From positions 30,675 to 94,674 of the forward strand of contig JANQLV010000035.1 of NCBI GenBank assembly GCA_028280415.1: a stretch of 64,000 nucleotides of DNA. The letters are read 5' to 3'. Shown here in pieces: positions 54,392 through 64,000 of the stretch. Under the pieces are notes generated by a model. The model saw only the letters and a program-made list of their open reading frames with translations. It made no database searches and was not told the origin of the DNA. The stretch is from Saprospiraceae bacterium (GTDB taxonomy: Bacteria; Bacteroidota; Bacteroidia; Chitinophagales; Saprospiraceae). The position numbers were made by a program, and so were the translations under genes. The number at the start of each line of letters is the position of its first letter. Position 1 is the first letter of the stretch.

Positions 54392-57300
54392 TTACTTCAC
54401 CAGGGTCACACTCCCTTTGTACTCTTCTACCCTGCCGTCGACAAAAATCACCTCGGCCCGGTATACAAAGACTCCGGGATTCATCAGTTTTCCTTTAAAA
54501 AATCCATCCCAGCCATAGGCCGGATCATTCGGTTGAAAGGTCCGCTGTTCAAAAATTTGTTCTCCCCAGCGATCGAAGATGGTAAATACACTAATCTCCG
54601 CAATCCCTTTTCCACCGTAAATCATAAATCTGTCATTGATGCCATCCTCATTCGGGCTAAAGACATTAGGAATAAACACATTTCTAGCTTTACTGATCCT
54701 TAGCAGCACTTCTTCACTCGTTACACAACCAGTACTGTCTACTACTGTCAAATTATAAAGTGTTGTTTCGATTGGTGTAGCAACAGGTGAAGGACAATCG
54801 ATACAATCCAGAGCTGTGGTCGGCGTCCAGGTATAGATCAAACTGTCTGTAGATGGCCGGTTGACAAAAGATTCCAATTCGATTGGACAACCCAGTTGAA
54901 TAGTCGTATCCTCCGGCAGGCTAACAATTAATGGCGGTGGTTCATTAACTGTAAAACTTTGTATAAATTCACAACCATTGGCATCCAGGACGTGGAGTTC
55001 ATAAGCACCCGCAAATAAATCATCGAAAAGCAATGTGCTTTGATAAAACTCGCCATCAAGACTAAATGAATAATCTATAAAAGCCGAATCTATAATAAAT
55101 ACTCCGTCATTTTCACCAAAACAACTCACGGAAAAACTTGTCCCCTCAATGGCAATCTCAGTTACATCGCTCAGGATAACACTAGCGGTATCAGTACAAT
55201 TATTGGCATCCGTAACGGTCAAACTGTATGTACCTATAGGAAGCTCCGTCAACTCACTAACATTCTCCGTACTACTATCCCAGATATACGTGAGTGGATT
55301 AGTGCCACCAATAACCGTAGCGCTAATCGAGCCGGTTTCATCATCCGGGCAGGTTGGAATTGTACTGAAAGAAATATCGGGAGCATCCGAGACAATCAAA
55401 CTAATCACTACCGTAGAATCACAACCATTGGCAGCTGTAAAACTCATACTGTAGTCTCCAGCCGTATTTTCGGGGTTTCCAAAAATATCAACACTCTCTC
55501 CTTCACAGATACTCCATGATTCCGTCGTATAAAAGGTATCCAATGGCATCACATTGACGACGATTACTGAGTCACAACCATTTACTGCAATGTAATTGAA
55601 GGTATGGATGCTATCATCGGGAATGGAAATACCATCAAAGAGGATGGGGGTTCCGGCGCAAGTCATGGTATCAATTTCTTCATAAAAATTTTCCAAACCA
55701 TTCGAACTCACATTAACCAAAATTGTCGAATCACAGCCCAATAAGGAAGTATATTCGAAATAGGTAGAGGTATTTGTTTCTAACTCCATCCCATCAAAAA
55801 TAAAGGTTTCACCTTCACAGATCACCGTATCTATTTCCGTATAAAAGGTATCCGCAAGAATAATTTCTATGGAGTCTACGCTGACACAGCCGAGGTTACT
55901 ATGTGCCACTAAAGTATAGGTGGTCGTCATTACAGGATCAATCGTAACCAAATCGCAGGTATCACAATCGATACCAATATTCGGAAACCATTCGTAGCGA
56001 TCATAGCCGGAAACAGCAAAACTAAGAGCACTTCCTCTACAAAGTACGGTATCTGGTCCGAGATCAAATACTGTGGTACTGTCAATCGTCACAGAAACGG
56101 TATCACTTTGTACTTCCCCACACTCGTTCCAGGCTGTCACCCAAAAAGTGCCCGGTAACCAGCTTGTAAAGGTAGAATCCGTTGAGCCGTCCTGCCATTC
56201 ATAATTATCAAAACCACTCCCGGCATTGAATTCAAAAATACCATTATCACATACAATGATATCCGGACCTAAATCCAAATCAGGTGGAAGCTCTCCATTG
56301 ACCTGAATATCATCAATATTGTTTTGAAAATCGCATTCCCCTATTGACGTTACCGGAAAATCCGTTTCAAGATCGTATGGGAAATTACCCGTTCCATCAT
56401 CATTGACCACGATAAAAATCGATTGATTGATGCCCTGTAGTACTCCAATAATCAAATTGATACAGCTATCTGATTCCAGATTTGTACCTAGAGGGAAAGT
56501 TTGTACCAATACAGGATTCGTATTGGTTGGATCATCAAAATAAACAGAGATCGGCGTCAATTCGGATAAAGTAAATTCTCCGAGATTACAAATCGTCATT
56601 GCGATTTCAATCGTATCCAGATTACAAAAAGCACTATCAATCGTCAGAGCCGCATCCGGAGCAGGATTAATCGGCGTCCCCTCATCATCTAAAATCGGCT
56701 GTTGTTCCAAAAAGCTATTCATGATAATTCCATCTCCAACCAAGTGAGGATTTTGTTGTTGGAAAGGAATGCTTCCATCATCGTGTACATTACTTACGAA
56801 GTAATTAAATTGATTCCAAATTTTGCGGGATTTGATCCAGGGGAGATTGGCCGATTTAAAAGCCGTTAATCCAATATTATTACAACCGCAGAGGAATTCC
56901 GTTTCTCCATCTCCATTGACATCAGCGATTAGCGGATATTCCGTCGCCGTACCCGAGGTACATGAGGTACTTCCCAATTCATTCAAATCAGCATCAAAAA
57001 TCCGAATACTGAACTCATCCCGATAGATTATTTCTTTAGAACCATCACCATTGAGATCAAAAATAGTAGCACCAGTTCCTCCCGATTGATCCGTTGTAGC
57101 AATATTCGATTTAATCGTAGCTGCCGAGCTGCCCCAATTTGTAGCTCCTGCCGTTTGATAATCTTCAAGCACTGTAAAGTTTAAACTACTTGCTACTATG
57201 ATCTCTGGCCAGCCATCATTATCAACGTCCCCTACTGCCGCATGTCCAATACGTTCACTAGCAGCATTTGGAACACCATTAAAAGCATTACCGATCAGGT

Positions 57301-60300
57301 CCTCGGTTTCTACATCCCAAATAAAAATAGTTGCTCCCGAGCTTAAAGTTGACTGAGTAGTAACCACAACATCCAGATCCCCGTCCCGGTCAAAGTCCAC
57401 TGTCCGGGTTGCTCCATCCGTTTCCGTAAAGCCGGGAAGTTGATATTCTCTTTCGACCTGCATATCATTGAGCAAAGGATTGGTGTAAGAAGCAAGGTTA
57501 ACAGTATAAACCTGTCCTCCGGCGACCAGTTCCAGCCCCTGACAAAATACACAAGCATTATCCGGTAAAATATCAACCGCCACGCTGGTTGAAGTCATAT
57601 AATTGGAAGTCCCAATCCAGTAAGTACCCTGGTTATTCTGTCCACCATTGACCAGCTCCATTCCGTTTTGGCTATCAAAAATCTGATTGCCTACATAAAC
57701 TTCCGGAGTTCCATTATAATCAAAATCAGCCAGCCCCGGAGAGAAATTAGCTGCACTGACACTGCCTGTTGTAAATACGCTACCAGAGGAAGCCCAGGTT
57801 TGAGCAAGCGTATTTGTTGCCGGAATAAAGTCTACCCGGAACAAGCGATTATTAAAGTCGCCTACATAAAACAACTCTGCCATTCCATCATTATCTACAT
57901 CCCCGAGTGCCACATAGGTATAAGGACTTAAAGCATTAAGCGAATAGCTGTACTTAAGCTGTCCTGATTCTGAATCAATCACCTCAATAGCACTACCACT
58001 AGAATTAATGGCAACCACATCAGGTTGACAATCGCCATCAATATCCGCAACCATCTGTCCGTTGGAAACCCGGATTCCGGTTTTGGACCAGATAGGTTCC
58101 ATTTCTATTGCTACGCTTGGAATTGGAAATTCACAGACCGGAGCACACACATTATAAAAAGGAGTTCCACAAACAATGGAGTCCTGGCAGGGGCAGTCCG
58201 TATCATAATAATCGATCAGGCCATCGCCATCATCATCTACTCCGTTGTTACAAATTTCAAGACAGGAAGCACTACAATGTGAAGTATTATCTATGGCTGT
58301 TCCGTTCGCCATCACATTGACACTATTAAAAGAACTCGGAGAAGTATATTCCGTTAGATCAACAGAAGCATTCGAGGGATTATTGACATCCGTCACATTG
58401 ACTTCAATATCAGCTACAAATTCGCAATCCTGGGAAACATCGCCATTTGAATCTGTTTTTACAACAAAGAAATCATTAGTACTCCCGAAGCTATTTGATT
58501 CCCCTAAAAAGTAAATGGCACCATCAAATTCCAGTACTTGAGAACTGTATAAAAAAGAGATAGTTTCCGTTCCTGTGCCTCCGTATTGCTTGGCCCATAG
58601 CACATTTCCATCTTTATCTGTTTTGGTTAAAAACAAATCTCTTTGTCCTGTTCTATTATGACCCAATAATATGTATCCATCGGAAACCGCTATTAGTTCT
58701 TCCACCCATTCGTTTCCATAAGAAGTAATGTCATACTTTTTAGTCCAAAGAATATTTCCGTTAATATCCATTTTTTGTAAAAAGAATTGAGTAGCGGTTG
58801 CACTCGTACCATCATCGTCTCCACTAATTGTAACAAGGAGGTCTCCATTATCTTCTACTATATCCCTTCCATAAATCCGAGCAGTACCGGATAAAGGAAC
58901 AAAGGATAGAAAAGACCATTGTTCATTTCCATTAAAATCAAAACGACTCAAAGAGCTTCTCATCCCTGCAAAACTGGAGCCTTGTGTATATCTGCCACAA
59001 GAGTAGAGAGAATTATTATATAAAATCGTGGAGGAGAAGGTCTCCGAACCACCAAACGAAAAGTCATTATAAGGAGAAGCTGCAGGGTTTCCTGAACTCC
59101 TATCTAATTCAAATATACTCGCATCATTAGCTGTACCCGAAGCAGTAGCCGCACTTAAGTCCGCCATTAAAATATAATCTCCGCCAGCTACTGGTTCCAG
59201 AATATTATAGGTACGGGTTCCAACACTCAACACTTGTGTCCAGATCATATTATCGGCTGCATAATCATATTTAAAAGCAAAGCCCTGCAGTGATCCTCCA
59301 ACAGTAGTATATCCACAAGCAACCAAATAATTATCCGAATCAATAAAAATATCATTTACTCGATTATCTCCACCAGTGAATTTAAAAGAACGCGTCCATA
59401 TCGCAGTTCCTACCGGCGACATTTTAATAAGTAAAACACTGTCTTCACGATATCCAGTCACAAAAAGATTACCATCATTAGTACGGATAATGGAGCTTCC
59501 TCCTTCATCCTGGTCGTCCGTCCCAAAGGTCTGAACAAAAGTCTGATCCGTACAACAATCCGATACACTGCAAATTTCTGTTTCTTGCAAAATAGTTGAT
59601 GCCGATTCTTCGCCGGGTAAAGCATTGGTCCCCAGATTAGGGTCGTATACCGTTAATGGATGAAAACCATCGTAGGGATTAATGATCGTAATCGTACTCA
59701 AATCGAGATCATTGATTACTTCACAAGGTTCGGAAAGTTCTCCCTGTTCATTGAGTTTTGCCAGAAAAATATCTTCCCCGTTACCACTGCCCCTACTTCC
59801 AGCCAAATAGATAAAACCGTCATTGACTATAATATTCAGTCCCCGCTCATCATCCAGTTCCCCGTAAGATTTGGCCCAGAGCAATTGCCCCTGTTTATCT
59901 GTTTTAATAATAAAAGCCTGTTCATTTCCTTGGGTATAATATCCGGAGATCAGAAAGCCATCGGGTACACTCAGAAGGTCAGTAACCCGTTCGGAATTTC
60001 CTCCCGGGATATTAAATTCCCTCGCCCATTGAATGTTCCCGTCCGAATCCGTTGAATAGAATTGTATTGCGACTGTAGAAACACTTGTCCCGCTAATATC
60101 TCCATGTGAAACACTAATAATATTTCCGTTTTCTACCAGGATATCCGTTGAATAAAGACGGGCTATGGCATTAGTCGGTACAAGGTATAATCTGGACCAT
60201 ATTTCATTACCAGAAAAATCCAGTCGAGTCAGACTTCCTCTCATTTCAGAAGTACCTCCTCCTGCATTATTAAACCGACCGGTGATCAGAATCGTATTAC

Positions 60301-62392
60301 CATCAATTTTTACATCAGCTGCCGACTCACAACTACCCAGATTATAATTTCGCATCCAATTGACCGTTCCGGAATTTCTTGCCAGTTCCATAACAAAAGC
60401 GTCGCATCCTAAACCAGGACTGCCAACAACGGCAGCTTGGCCGGTAACAATAAAATCATCGCCCACTCCTTTTTCGGCTATTCCCCAGAACCTCGATTGA
60501 TCCGGGCTCGGCATGGTGCGTACCCACTCAATATCATCATTTGCATAATCGTACCTGAAAGCAAAACAATCTGCATCATTATTAGTATTTCCATAACCTA
60601 TGGCGACTAATTGATTATCGGAATCAAGTAGCATGTCGTAAATTTCATCATTCTTGTTTGTAAACTTGAAGGTCCTTGACCAAACGGGCGACCCTTCGGG
60701 TGTAATTTTTACAATCAATGCGCTATCTGCACGATTTCCGCCGATAAAAAAATCGCCATCATTCGCCGGGATAATTACATTAGCAGCATCGGAGGCTTGT
60801 GCCCCGCCCAATGTTTTTATATAAGTCAGATCACAATCGGCAGCTGAGTTGGAAATAATACTAATGAATTCGCAATGCGTATCACTACAAAGGGCACCGG
60901 TAGCTTCGAGGCAAACTTGTACCACCGCAGCATTGGTCAAGCTAAAGGAATAATTGGGTGCATTGCCTTGAGAAACTCCATTTAAAAACCATTCATAATT
61001 TGTTGCATTCGAAGAGATATTATTTAGATTAACCACCTCGTTAACTTCAGCAATTATTGCACTGGCATCAAAATCTGCTATTACCGGGCAGAAAACTTCG
61101 ATTGTATCTGAAAAGCTTTGAAAGCAATTAGGGTCTCCATTCGTTGTATTCAAAGTAATTTCAAAAAAACCTGCTGCCGGAAAGGTATAAGCAGCATTAA
61201 GCGTAGCCGCAAAGGGAACTCCATCGATAAGCCATTCGTAAGCAGTCGCTCCGCTGCTTATATTATTAAAATTGACTGTTGACCCAATAGCAACCGGATT
61301 AGCACTGGATAAGAATGCGGCCGTTAATGGACTCATACAAGCAGGCTGGCAAGCCTCAGAATCCAGAAGACTGGAACGAGCACCATTAATAAAAATCTCC
61401 ATCCGGGCAGTTTGGCCAGCAGTAAAAGCAGAGTAACAAGCAAAATCACCATAATCCATATAGTTCCAGAACATATCATTTTGATCACTGGTAAATGGAT
61501 TATTCGGATCGGCGGCATTAACATCCGAGCTGCAGGTATTCGGAGTTGCATTGCAAGGAACAGCAGCAGTAGATTGATCAGGTGGCGTATCACAGACCCG
61601 GTCACCATCGTTTAAACAATCATTATTTGTACAAGCTCCCTGAAAAGTATGGTAAAGTCCCAGATAATGCCCCATCTCATGAGTCAATACTGTGGAACTG
61701 GCATTCGAGCTTCCCATCCAATTGGCCTCCATGACAATACCATCATTATTACCACCATGCGAAGAAGGGAAATAAGCATATCCGGCTACTCCACAACCAA
61801 CACTATTGCTACATATTTCGCGTACCAACCAGATATTAATATAATTAAAGGGATCCCAGCGATTAATATCCTTTAGATCGATATCCTGTGTTTCGAGCGT
61901 CATTTCAGTCAGTGGAGAAACATCTCTGGTGATTCCATTAGTAGCATTACCATCGGGATCACGTTCGGCCATACAAAACTCGATCTCCGTATTTACACCC
62001 GTATTTTGATCATAATATCCGAAATTGGCAAAGGACTCATTCAAATGCTGGATGCCTTGCAATACCTGTGCATCCGAAATATTTTCCGGACCATTATTAT
62101 GGATGATATGTACCACCACCGGCAAAGTATAACTGGCCATCCGGCTTGTACCTGCCGAGCGGTTATTCATAAACTGATAAACTTCTTTCTCCAATTGCTC
62201 GTGCAACTGTTTTAAATCAGGATTTTGATCTAGGAAACGCTTTGATATGGCATCTGTAGCGCAATAATGATTTTCGGCAGGGGATGTCTCGATCTGATTC
62301 GCAAGAAACGTTCTATGCTCTATAGTTTGCGGGTTAGTAGCAACGAAGAAGGAAACAGCGATTGAAATAATCGTTTTTGTAATTATGGTCAT
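54392..62392 (-). CDS. Giant type IX secreted protein with M43 metalloprotease fold, duplicated propellers, FG-GAP repeats and CTD
   Basis: A 2666-residue secreted multidomain protein. After a signal peptide come a pappalysin-like M43 metalloprotease domain with 'HEMGHYLGLYH' at residues 238-248 and Met-turn 'NYMDYGDF' near 311; PKD/Ig-like domains (about 335-515); two copies of a propeller-like region (about 523-900 and 949-1335); a 'NNGVDDDGDGLIDYYDTDC' metal-binding-like motif near 1380; FG-GAP/VCBS repeats (about 1430-1840, 'GDVDNDGMAELFYVG'); further Ig-like parts; three Cys-paired 'C.G....GCDS' repeats (about 2180-2340); a SprB-like repeat (about 2350-2415); and a type B sorting domain (2567-2666). 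All three zinc-ligand histidines are present. Surface proteolysis or adhesion is inferred. Confidence 0.9.
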   Translation of the reverse strand: MTIITKTIISIAVSFFVATNPQTIEHRTFLANQIETSPAENHYCATDAISKRFLDQNPDLKQLHEQLEKEVYQFMNNRSAGTSRMASYTLPVVVHIIHNNGPENISDAQVLQGIQHLNESFANFGYYDQNTGVNTEIEFCMAERDPDGNATNGITRDVSPLTEMTLETQDIDLKDINRWDPFNYINIWLVREICSNSVGCGVAGYAYFPSSHGGNNDGIVMEANWMGSSNASSTVLTHEMGHYLGLYHTFQGACTNNDCLNDGDRVCDTPPDQSTAAVPCNATPNTCSSDVNAADPNNPFTSDQNDMFWNYMDYGDFACYSAFTAGQTARMEIFINGARSSLLDSEACQPACMSPLTAAFLSSANPVAIGSTVNFNNISSGATAYEWLIDGVPFAATLNAAYTFPAAGFFEITLNTTNGDPNCFQSFSDTIEVFCPVIADFDASAIIAEVNEVVNLNNISSNATNYEWFLNGVSQGNAPNYSFSLTNAAVVQVCLEATGALCSDTHCEFISIISNSAADCDLTYIKTLGGAQASDAANVIIPANDGDFFIGGNRADSALIVKITPEGSPVWSRTFKFTNKNDEIYDMLLDSDNQLVAIGYGNTNNDADCFAFRYDYANDDIEWVRTMPSPDQSRFWGIAEKGVGDDFIVTGQAAVVGSPGLGCDAFVMELARNSGTVNWMRNYNLGSCESAADVKIDGNTILITGRFNNAGGGTSEMRGSLTRLDFSGNEIWSRLYLVPTNAIARLYSTDILVENGNIISVSHGDISGTSVSTVAIQFYSTDSDGNIQWAREFNIPGGNSERVTDLLSVPDGFLISGYYTQGNEQAFIIKTDKQGQLLWAKSYGELDDERGLNIIVNDGFIYLAGSRGSGNGEDIFLAKLNEQGELSEPCEVINDLDLSTITIINPYDGFHPLTVYDPNLGTNALPGEESASTILQETEICSVSDCCTDQTFVQTFGTDDQDEGGSSIIRTNDGNLFVTGYREDSVLLIKMSPVGTAIWTRSFKFTGGDNRVNDIFIDSDNYLVACGYTTVGGSLQGFAFKYDYAADNMIWTQVLSVGTRTYNILEPVAGGDYILMADLSAATASGTANDASIFELDRSSGNPAASPYNDFSFGGSETFSSTILYNNSLYSCGRYTQGSSFAGMRSSLSRFDFNGNEQWSFLSFVPLSGTARIYGRDIVEDNGDLLVTISGDDDGTSATATQFFLQKMDINGNILWTKKYDITSYGNEWVEELIAVSDGYILLGHNRTGQRDLFLTKTDKDGNVLWAKQYGGTGTETISFLYSSQVLEFDGAIYFLGESNSFGSTNDFFVVKTDSNGDVSQDCEFVADIEVNVTDVNNPSNASVDLTEYTSPSSFNSVNVMANGTAIDNTSHCSASCLEICNNGVDDDGDGLIDYYDTDCPCQDSIVCGTPFYNVCAPVCEFPIPSVAIEMEPIWSKTGIRVSNGQMVADIDGDCQPDVVAINSSGSAIEVIDSESGQLKYSYSLNALSPYTYVALGDVDNDGMAELFYVGDFNNRLFRVDFIPATNTLAQTWASSGSVFTTGSVSAANFSPGLADFDYNGTPEVYVGNQIFDSQNGMELVNGGQNNQGTYWIGTSNYMTSTSVAVDILPDNACVFCQGLELVAGGQVYTVNLASYTNPLLNDMQVEREYQLPGFTETDGATRTVDFDRDGDLDVVVTTQSTLSSGATIFIWDVETEDLIGNAFNGVPNAASERIGHAAVGDVDNDGWPEIIVASSLNFTVLEDYQTAGATNWGSSAATIKSNIATTDQSGGTGATIFDLNGDGSKEIIYRDEFSIRIFDADLNELGSTSCTSGTATEYPLIADVNGDGETEFLCGCNNIGLTAFKSANLPWIKSRKIWNQFNYFVSNVHDDGSIPFQQQNPHLVGDGIIMNSFLEQQPILDDEGTPINPAPDAALTIDSAFCNLDTIEIAMTICNLGEFTLSELTPISVYFDDPTNTNPVLVQTFPLGTNLESDSCINLIIGVLQGINQSIFIVVNDDGTGNFPYDLETDFPVTSIGECDFQNNIDDIQVNGELPPDLDLGPDIIVCDNGIFEFNAGSGFDNYEWQDGSTDSTFTSWLPGTFWVTAWNECGEVQSDTVSVTIDSTTVFDLGPDTVLCRGSALSFAVSGYDRYEWFPNIGIDCDTCDLVTIDPVMTTTYTLVAHSNLGCVSVDSIEIILADTFYTEIDTVICEGETFIFDGMELETNTSTYFEYTSLLGCDSTILVNVSSNGLENFYEEIDTMTCAGTPILFDGISIPDDSIHTFNYIAVNGCDSVIVVNVMPLDTFYTTESWSICEGESVDIFGNPENTAGDYSMSFTAANGCDSTVVISLIVSDAPDISFSTIPTCPDDETGSISATVIGGTNPLTYIWDSSTENVSELTELPIGTYSLTVTDANNCTDTASVILSDVTEIAIEGTSFSVSCFGENDGVFIIDSAFIDYSFSLDGEFYQSTLLFDDLFAGAYELHVLDANGCEFIQSFTVNEPPPLIVSLPEDTTIQLGCPIELESFVNRPSTDSLIYTWTPTTALDCIDCPSPVATPIETTLYNLTVVDSTGCVTSEEVLLRISKARNVFIPNVFSPNEDGINDRFMIYGGKGIAEISVFTIFDRWGEQIFEQRTFQPNDPAYGWDGFFKGKLMNPGVFVYRAEVIFVDGRVEEYKGSVTLVK

Positions 62393-63260
62393 AGCTTTAA
62401 TCTTCTATCATTAAATACATAACAAAGATAGTCGAGAAGCTAATACAATATCGAGTTTTTCGGGAAAAAATTAAAATTATTAGGAAGGAAGAACAGGGCC
62501 AGATTAAAAATAAGAAAAGCCACCATTTATATAGCATAAATAAGTGGCTTTCATTTCCCCAAAGCTATTCTTTATCAAAAGTAAATTGATATCTAATTTA
62601 TATCTTTGAATTCCCTTAGCTAGTGCTTCGAACAACAAGCAAAGGATTCTTAGTTTTTTATAAGTTACTGAATTTCGGGATTTAAAATAGTGTTATGCCC
62701 ACCTTGCGACTTGCGGGGCAAATTAAGAATAATTTATCTTTAGACCTATTTTAATCCAAAATTTCTATAAAAAACAATCAAAGAACTACAAAGTCTATTT
62801 TTTAAATTACATAATCATCTTACGATGTTTTCAGCTTTATGCTCTCTCAAAGTCTAATCCAGTAATCGCCTAATTATAGCTGAGAATGTTTGTAAAATAA
62901 AATGATCTCTCACTTTGTATAGTAAACACTAAGTGAAATTCGTGCCAAAACATAACACACTGATATTCAATATTTTAAAAAATGATTTTTAATTTTTTTT
63001 TCCCATTACGGGAAAAATGATCCCAAAAATATACTAACAGGGTAAAACTTGCTTATATCTATTCAAATTTTTCTATCCCTATTTTAATTTGTGAATTCCC
63101 TTTAAAAGAAAAGACTTTTCCTTCTCAGAGCATGCTCAATTCTACTCTTTCCAAAATTTTATATGCCTAAAATCAACTAAATAGCGCCAAAACCGAATCT
63201 TATATTAAAAAAACGCGTATGTATTGAAACTTCATTTATTTCATTAAACCTTTTATCACT
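62393..63260. other. AT-rich gene-free interval between the giant gene and the YegP-like gene
   Basis: No protein frame is supported on either strand over nearly 870 bases. It contains the terminator-like hairpin at 62516-62551, oriented for a minus-strand transcript, and a small hairpin tttttccc-attac-gggaaaaa near 62997-63017. It may encode an unrecognised RNA. Confidence 0.4.
62516..62551 (-). terminator. Orphan intrinsic terminator upstream of the giant gene
   Basis: Outer stem aaagccac / gtggcttt and inner stem atttat / ataaat. On the minus strand it is followed by tcttattttt. No gene on the minus strand ends before it. Confidence 0.65.
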
Positions 63261-63602
63261 ATGAAATTTGAAATTTTTAAGAACAAGCGGAATAAAAAAT
63301 TCTACTTCAACCTTAAATCACGAAATGGCCAGGTTGTACTTACCAGCGAAGGACAACCTAACAAAGCAACCGTCAAAAGATGCATTACTGCTGTACAAAA
63401 GAATTGTACCGATGAAAAATGGATCGAGACAAAGGTGAACAAAAAAGGAACCCATACCTTCACTATCTTAAACTCTAAGAATAACATCGTAGGAAAGAGT
63501 AAAGATTACAACTCTATGACTACTATGAAGAAAGGTATGAAAGCGGTTGTTAGAGCTTCTGCTACTGATACTATCATTGATTTGACAGCCTCCGACAACT
63601 AA
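63261..63602 (+). CDS. YegP-like DUF1508 protein
   Basis: A 113-residue protein with two DUF1508 units: 'KFEIFKNKRNKKFYFNLKSRNGQVVLTSEG' makes up the first (residues 2-31), and 'HTFTILNSKNNIVGKSKDYNS' is in the second (about 64-85). The family (YegP) is small and cytoplasmic with unknown function, often stress-linked. An intrinsic terminator follows. Confidence 0.88.
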   Translation: MKFEIFKNKRNKKFYFNLKSRNGQVVLTSEGQPNKATVKRCITAVQKNCTDEKWIETKVNKKGTHTFTILNSKNNIVGKSKDYNSMTTMKKGMKAVVRASATDTIIDLTASDN

Positions 63603-63626
63603 TCAAAAGTAATTAGGTATTACATT

Positions 63627-63654
63627 AAGGCTGCGATTAGTGCAGCCTTTTTTT
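63627..63654 (+). terminator. Intrinsic terminator of the YegP-like gene
   Basis: Perfect stem aaggctgc / gcagcctt with a seven-base loop and a run of seven T, 24 bases after the stop. Confidence 0.92.
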
Positions 63655-63732
63655 ATGCCTCAGAAGTCCGTAAATGTTACATTTTTCGATAAAAGGGATT
63701 CCAGTATTTTTTACAAAGCTGTTCCTGTATAT

Positions 63733-63768
63733 AAAAAATCTGAGCCCGAAAGTTTCGAACTCAGATTT
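63733..63768 (-). terminator. Intrinsic terminator of the gene at the right edge
   Basis: On the minus strand aaatctgag / ctcagattt (nine perfect pairs) is followed by a T run, 27 bases after the stop of the partial gene. Confidence 0.88.
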
Positions 63769-63795
63769 CCACTATGAGAATTATTTTAAAATTAC

Positions 63796-64000
63796 TTATC
63801 GCATAAGGGTAACATCTCCTTTGTAGATCTCCACTCTCCCATCCTCAAACTCTACCTCCGCAAAGTATACAAACACACCCGGGTTCAACTGCTCATCCTT
63901 GAAACTACCATCCCAACCATACTCCGGATCATTCGGCTGAAAATCATACGCCTCATGTAAGACCTCGCCCCATCTGTTGAACATCAAAAAGCTCTTCACC
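63796..64000 (-). CDS. Type IX secretion C-terminal domain, end of a gene running off the window
   Basis: The last 68 or so residues of a minus-strand gene whose start lies beyond the right edge. They form the second half of a type B gliding-motility CTD: 'FNRWGEVLHEAYDFQPNDPEY', then 'GWDGSFK', 'LNPGVFVYFAEVEFEDGR', ending 'KGDVTLMR'. The sequence is strikingly close to the end of the giant protein at 54392 ('QPNDPAYGWDGFFKGKLMNPGV'), so the two are probably exported and anchored in the same way. The nature of the rest is unknown. Confidence 0.88.
   Translation of the reverse strand, partial: VKSFLMFNRWGEVLHEAYDFQPNDPEYGWDGSFKDEQLNPGVFVYFAEVEFEDGRVEIYKGDVTLMR

Noticed and set aside
1..64000. 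tRNA, rRNA, insertion sequences, integrase or attachment sites
   Set aside because: None was recognised; no transposase-like protein, cloverleaf or rRNA stretch was seen when reading through, though this is by eye and not a computed search.

Overview
The window comes from a Bacteroidota chromosome, most likely a marine or freshwater member of the Saprospiria (Lewinella/Saprospira-like). The evidence is four proteins ending in the gliding-motility/type IX secretion C-terminal domain (FIPN.FSPN.DGIND...), a PorP/SprF protein, several promoters of the Bacteroidota form TTG-N19/20-TAnnTTTG, weak Shine-Dalgarno signals with several TTG starts, and a monocyclic carotenoid cluster (crtD-cruF-crtY). 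No rRNA, tRNA, insertion sequence or CRISPR array was seen.

Layout. 0-3.4 kb: the end of a carotenoid operon, with a decayed crtA-like remnant behind it. 4-11 kb: a 1567-residue surface protein with 18 cysteine-paired repeats, a gene-poor stretch, and porP/sprF. 12-14 kb: typA. 14-23 kb: a secreted protein of unknown function, a PhoD-like phosphatase lipoprotein, a Gfo/Idh/MocA oxidoreductase, a BASS-type transporter, a type IX secreted protein and a GH13 glucosidase. 23-34 kb: mainly minus-strand transport and lipoprotein genes, including a vanadium haloperoxidase / SLC13 transporter / SGNH hydrolase operon, then rtcB, an aldose epimerase and a trehalase. A heptanucleotide repeat array lies just upstream of the trehalase. 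34-42.7 kb: a lipid region. A PAP2 protein is followed by a seven-gene operon: DUF5686 barrel, CDP-alcohol phosphatidyltransferase, PAP2-type inositolphosphotransferase, myo-inositol-phosphate synthase, acyltransferase, PgpA-like phosphatase and GtrA. This reads as an inositol phospholipid / inositol phosphorylceramide pathway. 42.7-43.8 kb: cysH on the minus strand. 44-54.4 kb: housekeeping and regulatory genes (YARHG lipoprotein, RRM protein, MFS, ABC permease, queA, transglutaminase-like, DUF2795, TPR-like, cmk). 54.4-64 kb: a 2666-residue type IX secreted metalloprotease-fold protein, a YegP-like protein and the end of another type IX substrate.

The most striking signal is the leader of cysH. 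Two short upstream reading frames stand in tandem. Each has a run of five consecutive cysteine codons, and each is followed by its own intrinsic terminator. This is the architecture of ribosome-mediated transcription attenuation, here duplicated and apparently sensing cysteinyl-tRNA supply to control sulfate reduction.
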